A DNA stretch of 16,383 nt from CAYJEQ01 sp964369235 (GCA_964369235.1 CAYJEQ010000061.1:1-16383); one strand, 5' to 3'. Counted from the stretch's first letter, positions 7,299 through 14,476 are shown. Made by a program: numbers and translations. The notes: generated by a model not told the origin, from the sequence alone.

Positions 7299-7318
7299 TT
7301 GTTCAGCAGACTTTAAAT

Positions 7319-7371
7319 AAGTACCATCTAGCAAAATCCTATAGACATAAAGAATAGTTTACTATAAAATC
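7319..7371 (+). promoter_or_regulatory. Shared upstream element of the DUF4132 gene (copy 2)
   Basis: AAGTACCATCTAGCAAAAT (7319-7337) matches copy 1 (143-161) at 17 of 19 bases, and TATAAAATC (7363-7371) matches 176-184 exactly. The gap between the two blocks is longer here (25 against 14 bases). The element starts 145 bp before the start codon here and 117 bp before it in copy 1. This is good evidence for a common regulator and promoter type, and for this gene having its own transcript. Confidence 0.5.
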
Positions 7372-7463
7372 ACATTAGACAGTAGCTCACAAAGATAAGG
7401 ACGAAAATAGCCTAAAGGCTTAGAGGACTATTACCCACAATAAATTAATGAAAGAGGTCACTT

Positions 7464-10400
7464 ATGAGAGAGAGAAAGCTTAGTAGCACAGGTAGCATTA
7501 ATGTTGATACTTTAAAACTTAAACTACAGCATAGTGGAGTTTCCCCAGCAAATATTAATATAATCATAGATGCAGCACAAACTGCTGATTACAGCAGTGC
7601 ATTAGCTAAACTAGATAATGTAAAAAAAGAGACCCAGAGAGTATCCTCCTACTACATACTAGAACTTAAGAATAACTTTGTAAGAAGTGGGAATTTCCAG
7701 TTTTTATATAAAGCTGTAAAGAACCTTATAGGTGAGCAGGAAGTTATAGATAGAATGACAGGCTATGGTTCTATTAGTGATAGTTTACTAGAACAGCTAG
7801 ATGTAGCTGATGCTATTAATGTATGCCTTAAACAGCTTAACTGGTACGGTATAAGAAATATATCCCTAGAAACAGAAAGTGCCATTAAATACCTACTTGA
7901 CCTTGATACAGAGGAAGCGGTTAGCCTACTATCCAGTGTATTTTCCAATGGCAGTATGTCCTATCACACAATAATTAGTTTAATAACAATCTACACTAAT
8001 CGCCTAGATGTAGCATCTAAGTTTGACTTTACAGGTAAGATACATGAGTATTTGAGAATGTATGCTGATTTAAGTGGTGCAAATGCTAGAAAGATAATAG
8101 AAGGATTTGACTATAAAACTCAGGTTGCAACAATGGCAGAGGTAGGTATACTTCATAAAATGGTACACAGCAAAAAAGATGGTATCGGTAGTGTACTAGG
8201 TATGGTGTGCCTGACTTATTTTGATAAAAGTGAGTTTATCGCAAAATTTGCAGGTATCTGCCTACCTAATATGGATCAGATTGTAAGTGGAGGTTTATGT
8301 TTATCTTTTAAAGAAAATATCTTTAATCTGTTAAATATTGATGGAGATGCCTTTACTGAATTTGTAAGGACTATTAAGGATAAAGAGAGATTTTTAATCC
8401 AATCTAATAGTGAGTTTATTAAGAGATTTGCAGAGGATACTACCCTAGACCCAAACTGTATAATAACCCATGTAGCTATGAGAAAAAATCTAGATGTATA
8501 TATGGATTTTATCACTCAGAATACTGATATGAGCACAGTTGCCATTGCTCCAAGGGATAAAACAGTAGATCTGCTCAGACATCTAACGGTGGTTAATGAA
8601 CTGTACATAGGGCTATTTGGGGAAAATGAAACTTCTAAGAGAATTGTATTCCTACATAAGCTAGTTACTGCCTACTACACTATAGATATAGATGTTATAG
8701 AACAGCTTACAGAGTATAATGTTAATGATGAAACTATAATGTCGCTACTTACAGCCTTTGCCAATGGGGATTTTATTAGTGATTTTAGCAAAGCACAGCT
8801 ATCAGGGAAGCCTTTTAGAAAACTAGAGGCTGTACTTAAAGTCTTTAAAGGCAGAACTACTCTTATAGATAAACTGCTTGTAAATTATAAAGACCGAGAG
8901 ATTAACATTAGATTTTTAATAGTGTTAATTTTAGGAGATAATCTAGACAGCTACCTAGATGCATTTTTAAAGATTAACGAAAGCTCTAAATCCATTCAAA
9001 CTGCTGTAGCTAAGGTTTATCGAGATAACCCTAGCCTAGTAGAAGCAGAACTTGTTAAGCTTAAGGATAAGAAACTTGCAGTGAGAAAGTCAGCTTTTAA
9101 CCTACTGAAAAGTGCTTATGGATCTAAGTATAATCAGCAGATTGAGGAAGCTATGAATGTAGAGGAAAACGAAAAACTAAAGCTAGAGATGGAGTCCCAT
9201 CTAAACACAATGGACGATGTGGACGAGAATAATATTAGTATTAGCAAAATCCTAGAAACTCTAATTAAAAATCGTAGAAAAGTGGATTTTGTCTATAAAG
9301 ATATGCCACAGGTACATGATATAGAGGGTAATATAGTAGAGGAAGACCATCTAATATGTAGCCTAATAGCCTATGCAAATGAGCCTATAGCAGGGGTATC
9401 TACCATAGGCAGAATACTTGCTCGTAAACTAGATGCCAATGACTTTGCTAAATTTGCACAGCAGGCATATTATAACTTTATGGATGATGGTGCAGAGGCT
9501 AAGAAAAAATGGGTGCTATATTTTGCCTCTATTCACGGTGGATTTGATATGGTAGAAATACTAAAATCCCAGATTGCTAAATGGGCAGAAAATTCTCGTG
9601 GTGCCATAGCTGGTGAAGCCACCAAAGCCCTAGCACTAAACCCAGCACCACTGGCACTACTGACAGTGGACGCAATGAGCAGAAAATATAAGTTTAAGCA
9701 GGTTAAAAATGCAGCTATAGATGCAATGGAGTTTGCAGCAAATCAGCTTAAAATAACTAAAGAAGAGCTTTCTGATAGAATTGTACCAAATCTAGGTTTT
9801 GATGAGTCTATGAAGATTAACTTTAACTATGGTAGCAGATCCTTTGATGTGTACCTAAACACAGCTTTAGAGCTTGAGGTATATGATGATAAGGGCAAGA
9901 AGATTAAGACTATACCAGCAGTAGGTAAAACCGATGATCAGGAAATAGCTACAGCTTCACTTAAGGAGTTTAAAGAGCTTAAAAAACAGCTTAAAGCCAC
10001 TGTTACCACCCAAAGAGATAGACTGGATATGGCACTAGCTGATGGTAGAAAGTGGACAAAGGAAGCCTATGAAAACCTATTTGTAAAAAATCCTATTATG
10101 CACCAATTTGCCATTGGTTTAGTATGGGGGATTTACAGTGAGGGTAAACTACAGAAAACCTTTAGATATATGGAAGATGGTAGCTTTAATAGTGCAGAGG
10201 AAGATGAAATATACCTAGAGGACAATATGATTATAGGTGTAGTACATCCACTAGAGCTAGGTAAAGAGCTACTGGATAGTTGGAAAGAACAGCTATCTGA
10301 CTATGAGATAGTACAACCTGTACTACAGCTAGAAAGAGCAATCTATAGTAAGAAAGAAGATGAGCTAAAGGGGAGAGAAGCAACAGAACTTGCAGGGAAG

Positions 10401-10763
10401 ATTATAAGCCCAGCAACACTGTCTAATAAACTTCTTGCAGCTGGCTTTGTTCGTGGTGAGATATTAGATGCTGGATTCTTCTATACCTTTGTTAAGGTTA
10501 ATAATGATCTAGGTATTTGTGGAGAACTGGTATTCTCTGGTACAAGTGTAGGTTATTACGAAGATGGCCCAGCAGTTACTAAAGAAATCAGATTCTATGA
10601 CATAGAGCATATGTCACTAGGTGACTGGGGCAGAAAGGCTGAACACTATATGAATATAGCTGATGTAGATGATAAATTTTACAGTGAGATATTTTCAGCA
10701 GTAGCAAAGGCAACAGCAACCAGCACCGAAACAGATCCAGAATGGCGTGTAGCAGGAAACTAG
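7464..10763 (+). CDS. DUF4132 domain protein with HEAT-like repeats, YehI-like
   Basis: This 1099-aa protein is dominated by alpha-helical hairpins resembling HEAT/ARM repeats, roughly residues 1-720, for example the stretch around 480-570. The C-terminal part has the DUF4132 pattern: a Q/RDRLDMAL segment, RKWT, HQFAIGLVWG (near 880), then FRYMEDGSF and DNMIIGVVHPLEL. Related proteins such as E. coli YehI (about 1200 aa) are sometimes labelled molybdate metabolism regulators, but nothing here supports molybdate binding. There is no signal peptide or membrane segment. GAAAGAGGTCAC lies just before the ATG. The gene has its own upstream region, and a 13-bp hairpin begins directly after its TAG stop. 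Conserved pairing with the MoxR-VWA-SWIM-DUF5682 genes suggests a large scaffold or effector of that system. The biochemical role is unknown. Confidence 0.85.
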   Translation: MRERKLSSTGSINVDTLKLKLQHSGVSPANINIIIDAAQTADYSSALAKLDNVKKETQRVSSYYILELKNNFVRSGNFQFLYKAVKNLIGEQEVIDRMTGYGSISDSLLEQLDVADAINVCLKQLNWYGIRNISLETESAIKYLLDLDTEEAVSLLSSVFSNGSMSYHTIISLITIYTNRLDVASKFDFTGKIHEYLRMYADLSGANARKIIEGFDYKTQVATMAEVGILHKMVHSKKDGIGSVLGMVCLTYFDKSEFIAKFAGICLPNMDQIVSGGLCLSFKENIFNLLNIDGDAFTEFVRTIKDKERFLIQSNSEFIKRFAEDTTLDPNCIITHVAMRKNLDVYMDFITQNTDMSTVAIAPRDKTVDLLRHLTVVNELYIGLFGENETSKRIVFLHKLVTAYYTIDIDVIEQLTEYNVNDETIMSLLTAFANGDFISDFSKAQLSGKPFRKLEAVLKVFKGRTTLIDKLLVNYKDREINIRFLIVLILGDNLDSYLDAFLKINESSKSIQTAVAKVYRDNPSLVEAELVKLKDKKLAVRKSAFNLLKSAYGSKYNQQIEEAMNVEENEKLKLEMESHLNTMDDVDENNISISKILETLIKNRRKVDFVYKDMPQVHDIEGNIVEEDHLICSLIAYANEPIAGVSTIGRILARKLDANDFAKFAQQAYYNFMDDGAEAKKKWVLYFASIHGGFDMVEILKSQIAKWAENSRGAIAGEATKALALNPAPLALLTVDAMSRKYKFKQVKNAAIDAMEFAANQLKITKEELSDRIVPNLGFDESMKINFNYGSRSFDVYLNTALELEVYDDKGKKIKTIPAVGKTDDQEIATASLKEFKELKKQLKATVTTQRDRLDMALADGRKWTKEAYENLFVKNPIMHQFAIGLVWGIYSEGKLQKTFRYMEDGSFNSAEEDEIYLEDNMIIGVVHPLELGKELLDSWKEQLSDYEIVQPVLQLERAIYSKKEDELKGREATELAGKIISPATLSNKLLAAGFVRGEILDAGFFYTFVKVNNDLGICGELVFSGTSVGYYEDGPAVTKEIRFYDIEHMSLGDWGRKAEHYMNIADVDDKFYSEIFSAVAKATATSTETDPEWRVAGN

Positions 10764-10796
10764 TATAAATAATCTCTCTTTAGGAGATTATTTATA
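10764..10796 (+). terminator. Hairpin directly after the DUF4132 stop
   Basis: TATAAATAATCTC (10764-10776) pairs perfectly with GAGATTATTTATA (10784-10796) around a 7-base loop, starting at the base after the stop codon. The AT-rich stem lacks a T-run, so it may protect the mRNA 3' end or attenuate. The strong terminator is 160 bp further on. Confidence 0.5.
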
Positions 10797-10803
10797 AGTG
10801 AAT

Positions 10804-10940
10804 ACACCCAATTACATTTGCTAGTGAAAAAAGTAATAGTGAATAGTGTTGGTATTTTGCCTTAGCAAAATAAATTTTATATGTAAAATCTGAGATTTTT
10901 ACCTAAGGGCGAACAGATAGGCACCCCAACATTTGCTATA
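10804..10940. repeat. AT-rich spacer with degenerate repeat copies
   Basis: CACCCAATTACATTTGCTA (near 10805-10823) and CACCCCAACATTTGCTA (10922-10938) look like two direct copies of one unit differing by a 2-base indel and a few bases. Between them are the hairpins TATTTTGC-CTTA-GCAAAATA (10853-10872) and GTAAAATC-TGA-GATTTTTAC (about 10882-10902). The second copy is the left arm of the 18-bp inverted repeat shared with 14441-14458. No gene is visible. Confidence 0.5.
10923..10940. repeat. 18-bp inverted repeat, left copy
   Basis: ACCCCAACATTTGCTATA is the exact reverse complement of 14441-14458. The two copies bracket the VWA/HTH, DUF1848, HxlR and VOC genes, 3.5 kb apart. An 18-base exact match in such a window is unlikely by chance. 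It is either a dispersed intergenic repeat or the boundary of an acquired segment. Confidence 0.75.
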
Positions 10941-10956
10941 GAGCCAAAATATAAAC

Positions 10957-10997
10957 AACCCACCAACCGTAAATCAAAGACTTATGGTTGGTGGGTT
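10957..10997. terminator. Strong bidirectional terminator
   Basis: AACCCACCAACC (10957-10968) pairs perfectly with GGTTGGTGGGTT (10986-10997), and four further pairs (one G-U) extend the stem inward to 16 bp with a 9-base loop. TTTCTGTATT follows on the + strand and TTGTTTATATTTT on the - strand. It lies between the convergent DUF4132 and VWA genes and can serve both. Confidence 0.85.
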
Positions 10998-11021
10998 TCT
11001 GTATTATATTCTTAATTTACA

Positions 11022-11660
11022 TTATCTACTGCTATAATCTTCCTCTATCATCTCTGCCCATTCTTCTTCAATTACACCTGTTTCTCGGTAGGCAGTAATA
11101 ACTGAGCTGACCACATCAAAGTTCAGTGACACACCTCTACTGTCAGCAGTAAAATTTACAGAGCGATTTGCCTTGATTCCCATTGATGACCCCTGTGAGA
11201 TACTATCAATATTTGCCCCAAGGAATAAAAATTCCCAGCCCAGCTCCTGTTTTTGGCTAATAAGATTTTTAATTTTATTGTAATCAAACTCACAACTGGC
11301 ATTTTCCATGCCATCAGTAGTAATTACAAAAAGCACCTTGCTAGGACGGTGATCTTCCTTTAGAGAATTATGTGCTGAGGAGATTTTAAGGATGGTTTTG
11401 CCTATGGCGTCCAGAAGTGCTGTAGTGCCTCGGACAAAATACTGGCTATCATCTAGTTTTTTAACAGAGTTTAGGCTACTGCGATCATGTAATAACTCAT
11501 ATTCATCATCAAAAAGCACAGTGGTAATAATTCCTTCACCTTCTTGTTTTGTCTGCTTTGTAATAAGTGAGTTAAAGCCTCCAATAGTATCTGACTCAAG
11601 GCCTGACATAGAACCACTTCGGTCTAGTATAAATGCGATTTCGGTAATGTTATTTTTCAT
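11022..11660 (-). CDS. Stand-alone VWA domain protein (212 aa)
   Basis: This compact protein is little more than a von Willebrand A domain. The MIDAS is complete: DRSGSMSG (13-20), the threonine in RGTTALLDAIG (T79/T80) and D116 in TTDGMEN. The AFILDRSGSM start near the N-terminus is typical of a widespread bacterial cytoplasmic VWA family of unknown role. It differs clearly from the VWA protein at 3711, which has a 200-residue N-terminal region. AAAGGGGA precedes the ATG. It lies 88 bp downstream of the HTH-like gene on the same strand, so the two probably form an operon. The convergent terminator lies just beyond its stop. It likely binds a protein partner through metal; the partner cannot be told from sequence. 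Confidence 0.85.
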   Translation of the reverse strand: MKNNITEIAFILDRSGSMSGLESDTIGGFNSLITKQTKQEGEGIITTVLFDDEYELLHDRSSLNSVKKLDDSQYFVRGTTALLDAIGKTILKISSAHNSLKEDHRPSKVLFVITTDGMENASCEFDYNKIKNLISQKQELGWEFLFLGANIDSISQGSSMGIKANRSVNFTADSRGVSLNFDVVSSVITAYRETGVIEEEWAEMIEEDYSSR

Positions 11661-11748
11661 AATAATGTTCCCCTTTATATTTTATGATATAAGGATAACA
11701 TTATCTTATAAGCAAGTGGTCGCTTTACAAGGGACATTAACCACACAG

Positions 11749-12285
11749 CTATAAACAGTCCTGTCCAAAGGCATCCAGTGCCTCATTAAGCTCCATAATA
11801 CTATAAATACCATTTACTATAAAATACTCCACAATTAAATCAAATTTACTGCTGTGGCTTAGAGTATAGCCTGCTGTAGCCAGTAAATCCAGTGTATCGT
11901 CAAGGGAAAGCTCTAATGCTATAGAAAATGCAATGGTTGTTTTCTTGCTAGGTTGATAATTTTTGTCACTGCGTATTTTAGAGAAAAGTTTTCGGTCGAT
12001 ATTAGCTTTTTTATAAACCTCTACATCACCTTTACCACTTATATCAATAAGTTTAAGTAGACGCTTACTAAAACTATCCTGTAGATTATCCATAATAGAG
12101 TTAATACTTAGCCTTTTAACTGGGGTGGGGGTGTAAGCTATTTTTTCTATGGACAGTTCTTCGTCACAGACTGATAATTCACAGTCCATATTCATAGGAG
12201 AGACAAAAGATACTTGAGAGTTATTGTCTATATAATACTCAAGTAAATATTCATTAATACTTCCTATTAAAGTATCATTTATCAT
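11749..12285 (-). CDS. Regulator-like protein with C-terminal helix-turn-helix-like module
   Basis: This protein has 178 aa from the ATG at 12285. A GTG at 12297 in the same frame was not chosen, because it overlaps the ribosome binding site AAAGGTGG that serves the ATG eight bases later. The N-terminal ~80 residues are acidic and unassigned. The C-terminal ~100 residues (from FSKRLLKLID, through YKKANIDRKLFSKIRSD, to KKTTIAFSIALEL, DLLATAGYTLSHSSKFD and a C-terminal ALDAFGQ) form a five-helix module common in Bacillota regulators, similar to XRE-type DNA-binding domains and seen fused to other domains. It is upstream of the VWA gene in one unit, and its promoter overlaps a 15-bp palindrome, which fits autoregulation. 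DNA binding is inferred, not shown. Confidence 0.75.
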   Translation of the reverse strand: MINDTLIGSINEYLLEYYIDNNSQVSFVSPMNMDCELSVCDEELSIEKIAYTPTPVKRLSINSIMDNLQDSFSKRLLKLIDISGKGDVEVYKKANIDRKLFSKIRSDKNYQPSKKTTIAFSIALELSLDDTLDLLATAGYTLSHSSKFDLIVEYFIVNGIYSIMELNEALDAFGQDCL

Positions 12286-12310
12286 TAGAGATACCACCTT
12301 TGTTTTATAA

Positions 12311-12325
12311 TCTAATTATATTAGA
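12311..12325. promoter_or_regulatory. Candidate operator of the HTH/VWA unit
   Basis: TCTAAT-TAT-ATTAGA is a perfect dyad just downstream of the -10 box of the leftward promoter, near its transcription start. Further overlapping ATTATA/TATAAT symmetry surrounds it. A dimeric protein bound here would block that promoter. The HTH-like product of the same unit is the obvious candidate. Confidence 0.4.
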
Positions 12326-12329
12326 TATA

Positions 12330-12358
12330 ATCATATTAAAAAATCCTATAAATTGCAA
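12330..12358 (-). promoter_or_regulatory. Sigma-A promoter of the HTH/VWA unit
   Basis: On the - strand TTGCAA (12358-12353) is the -35 and TATGAT (12335-12330) the -10, with a 17-base spacer. The start codon is about 45 bases further on. Confidence 0.65.
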
Positions 12359-12394
12359 GTTTTCAAAAGATACATAGAAATAAACTACAGGCTA

Positions 12395-12403
12395 TGATAT
12401 AAT
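12395..12403 (+). promoter_or_regulatory. Extended -10 promoter of the DUF1848 gene
   Basis: TGATATAAT carries a consensus TATAAT with the extended TG. No good -35 is visible. It fires divergently from the leftward promoter, the two -10 boxes being about 60 bp apart. Confidence 0.55.
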
Positions 12404-12447
12404 AAACACAGCCTAAACACTGGTTATATTTAGAAAGGGGTGAGGGC

Positions 12448-13386
12448 GTGATAATTAGTGCCAGTAAGCGATGTGATATACCATCATATTTTGGACAGTG
12501 GTTTATAAATCGACTAAGAGAAGGTTATGTGCTAATCCAAAACCCCTATAATCCTAATAGGGTAAGCAGAGCTAGTCTTACTAGAGAAGCAGTGGATATT
12601 ATAGTTTTTTGGACGAAAAACCCCATACCATTTCTTAAATATCTAGATGAGATTGACACTATGGGTTATCCTTACTATTTTCAGTTTACGCTAACCCCCT
12701 ATGGTAAAGAAACTGAGAAAAATCTTCCTGATAAAGAGAGATTAATAGAGGTGTTTTTAAACTTATCGGCTAGGCTGGGGAAAAACCGAATAATCTGGAG
12801 ATATGATCCAATTATAATAGATGATGTATATACAATAGAGTATCACAGAGAAAGGTTTACCTATATGGCAGAAAGGCTGAGAGGCAGTACAAATAGGTGT
12901 ATAATTAGCTTTGTTGATAATTACAAAAGTGTATCAAGGCGAATGGGTAAGGATATTACAGCAAATATGGTGCCCTCTAATGTGTATGCTATTAGTAAGA
13001 TTTTTAGTGAGATTGCTAGAGATAATAATATAAAGATATACACCTGTGCCGAAGGTCATAATCTACAGGAGTATAATATAAATCATGGTGCCTGTATTGA
13101 TAAAGAAATTATAGAGAGTATACTAGGAACCAAGGTGCAAACAATTATTGATAAAAATCAGCGTAGTCAGTGTTTATGTGTAGAAAGTATAGATATAGGT
13201 GGTTACAATAGCTGTAATAATGGCTGTAATTACTGCTATGCACTAACTAGCGAAGAAACAGCAAGAGAGAATATTAAAAGCCATGATCCAAACTCCCCCA
13301 TACTAATAGGGAGTATAGAAGATGGAGTAATAATAAGTAACAGAGATAATAAAAGCATAGTAATAGATCAGCTTTCTCTGTTTTAA
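12448..13386 (+). CDS. DUF1848 family radical-SAM-like protein
   Basis: This 312-aa protein matches DUF1848 from the first residues: SASKRCDIPSYFGQWF, then VFWTKNP, FQFTLTPYG and RYDPI, consistent with a barrel-type fold. Near the C-terminus are CLC (C242, C244) and SCNNGCNYCYA, where C256-x3-C260-x2-C263 is the CxxxCxxC pattern that holds a 4Fe-4S cluster in radical SAM enzymes, here at the end rather than near the start. An iron-sulfur enzyme is likely; substrate and reaction are unknown. The start is GTG, after AAAGGGGTGA. It is 41 bases upstream of the HxlR gene. Family members occur scattered among Bacillota. Confidence 0.85.
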   Translation: MIISASKRCDIPSYFGQWFINRLREGYVLIQNPYNPNRVSRASLTREAVDIIVFWTKNPIPFLKYLDEIDTMGYPYYFQFTLTPYGKETEKNLPDKERLIEVFLNLSARLGKNRIIWRYDPIIIDDVYTIEYHRERFTYMAERLRGSTNRCIISFVDNYKSVSRRMGKDITANMVPSNVYAISKIFSEIARDNNIKIYTCAEGHNLQEYNINHGACIDKEIIESILGTKVQTIIDKNQRSQCLCVESIDIGGYNSCNNGCNYCYALTSEETARENIKSHDPNSPILIGSIEDGVIISNRDNKSIVIDQLSLF

Positions 13387-13426
13387 ATAGTAGGGCGAAG
13401 TGATATAAGGAGGTAAGAATTTAGGT

Positions 13427-13765
13427 ATGAAGATTAAAGAAGAATACAAATGTGCATTACTGCTGTCAATGGATTTGCTAGGTGGTAAATGGAAGATGAG
13501 AATATTATGGCATATTCTAAATGGAGAAAATCGTTTTTCTCTACTACAAAAAGGGATACCGGACATAACCCATAAAATGCTAATAACACAGCTTAAGGAG
13601 TTAGAGGAAAGTGGACTGCTAATAAGAACAGTTATTGAAGAAAAGCCACTAAAGGTCAAATACCATCTATCAGAAGAGTATGAGAATTTAATCCCAATAG
13701 TGGAAGGCTTTTGTACTTTTTCAAAAGAGTATGCAAGTCGTAATGGTATAGTGCTTAGCGAATAA
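13427..13765 (+). CDS. HxlR-family winged-helix transcriptional regulator
   Basis: This 112-aa protein has the family signature throughout: LLGGKWKMRILWHIL near residue 17, RFSLLQKGIPDITHKML (recognition region) and LKELEESGLLIR, followed by the wing. A cysteine at position 9 lies where many HxlR proteins carry a redox-active Cys (inference). AAGGAGG is 13 bases upstream of the ATG, a rather long spacer, but no other start is possible in frame. It probably controls the adjacent VOC gene, whose promoter region holds an AGGTAC/GTACCT dyad, and perhaps itself. It may be cotranscribed with the DUF1848 gene 41 bases upstream. Confidence 0.88.
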   Translation: MKIKEEYKCALLLSMDLLGGKWKMRILWHILNGENRFSLLQKGIPDITHKMLITQLKELEESGLLIRTVIEEKPLKVKYHLSEEYENLIPIVEGFCTFSKEYASRNGIVLSE

Positions 13766-13770
13766 ATAAT

Positions 13771-13788
13771 AGGTACAAAAAAGTACCT
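13771..13788. promoter_or_regulatory. AGGTAC/GTACCT dyad: terminator or HxlR operator
   Basis: AGGTAC and GTACCT flank six A residues, six bases after the HxlR stop. A T-rich run (TTATTTTCTTTTGTTTTT) follows, so it may be a short terminator. Its position, 26 bp before the -10 of the VOC gene, also fits an operator for a dimeric regulator. The sequence does not decide between these. Confidence 0.5.
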
Positions 13789-13810
13789 TATTTTCTTTTG
13801 TTTTTACTGG

Positions 13811-13819
13811 TGATATAAT
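13811..13819 (+). promoter_or_regulatory. Extended -10 promoter of the VOC gene
   Basis: TGATATAAT repeats exactly the extended -10 seen at 12395. The -35 region is only T-rich. AAGGAG is placed ten bases before the VOC start. Confidence 0.55.
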
Positions 13820-13866
13820 AAGAAAAAACAACAACCAACAAGTTAAACAAAAGGAGAAAGTTAATT

Positions 13867-14361
13867 ATGAGTTATCCAAGAGCATTTTCCCACATTGGTC
13901 TATCAGTGCCAAATCTAGAGGAAGCATTAAAATTTTACAAAGAGGTAATGGGATGGTATGTAGTTATGGAACCATCTACAATTAAAGAGGAAAATACTTC
14001 AGCTATCGGTATTATGTGTGAAGAAGTATTTGGCAAAGGACATGGTGATTTTAAAATTGCCCATATGGTAACATCTGATAGCATAGGAATTGAGCTATTT
14101 GAGTTTGTAGACAATAACAAAGAAAGACAGGAGTTTTCCTTTAAAAACACAGGATTATTCCACTTCTCTGTACAGGATCCTGACATTGAAGGACTAATCG
14201 AAAAGATTAAAAAGCATGGTGGTAAACAGCGTATGCCAATTAAGGAATACTACCCAAATGAAAAGCCATATAAAATGTGCTATGTGGAAGATCCATTTGG
14301 AATTGTGTTTGAAATATACACTCACAGCTATGAAGTTACCTATTCCAAAGTCGCATACTAA
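13867..14361 (+). CDS. VOC (glyoxalase/bleomycin-resistance fold) protein
   Basis: This 164-aa protein has the paired beta-alpha-beta-beta-beta layout of the vicinal oxygen chelate superfamily: SHIGLSVPNLEEALKFYKEVMGW at the start and FHFSVQDPDIEGLIEKIKKHGG halfway, ending with YVEDPFGIVFEIYTH. The candidate metal ligands are H9, E76 (or E79), H99 and E149, so a metal-dependent lyase, isomerase or dioxygenase activity is possible. The substrate cannot be read from the sequence, and glyoxalase I itself is not indicated. The gene is probably controlled by the HxlR protein next to it. A clear terminator follows. Confidence 0.85.
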   Translation: MSYPRAFSHIGLSVPNLEEALKFYKEVMGWYVVMEPSTIKEENTSAIGIMCEEVFGKGHGDFKIAHMVTSDSIGIELFEFVDNNKERQEFSFKNTGLFHFSVQDPDIEGLIEKIKKHGGKQRMPIKEYYPNEKPYKMCYVEDPFGIVFEIYTHSYEVTYSKVAY

Positions 14362-14398
14362 TAGCTAAATAAAACTAAACTACTTTTACTTACTATAT

Positions 14399-14430
14399 AA
14401 AACGGATATCTTAGGGTATCCGTTTTTTGT
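14399..14430 (+). terminator. Rho-independent terminator after the VOC gene
   Basis: AAAACGGATA (14399-14408) pairs with TATCCGTTTT (14417-14426), and the run of six Ts continues into TTTTTTGTATTTT. It is the typical stem plus T-tract. Confidence 0.85.
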
Positions 14431-14440
14431 ATTTTAGTTA

Positions 14441-14458
14441 TATAGCAAATGTTGGGGT
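14441..14458. repeat. 18-bp inverted repeat, right copy
   Basis: TATAGCAAATGTTGGGGT is the exact reverse complement of 10923-10940. A short hairpin, CTGTCA-CTCGC-TGACAG (14460-14476), follows immediately. The left copy has no matching hairpin. Confidence 0.75.
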
Positions 14459-14476
14459 ACTGTCACTCGCTGACAG

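Noticed and set aside
7077..7300. Palindrome array as a set of transcription terminators
   Set aside because: None of the six stems is followed by a T-run, and palindrome B has no loop.
11392..11754. Open frame of 120 codons on the + strand opposite the small VWA gene
   Set aside because: Overlaps a MIDAS-containing gene on the other strand and has no recognisable protein pattern.
12286..12297. GTG at 12297 as start of the HTH-like gene
   Set aside because: The GTG lies within the AAAGGTGG ribosome binding site that is correctly spaced for the ATG at 12285.
13303..13659. Open frame of 118 codons on the - strand opposite the HxlR gene
   Set aside because: It overlaps the DUF1848 end and the HxlR start, both firmly supported, so it is a shadow.
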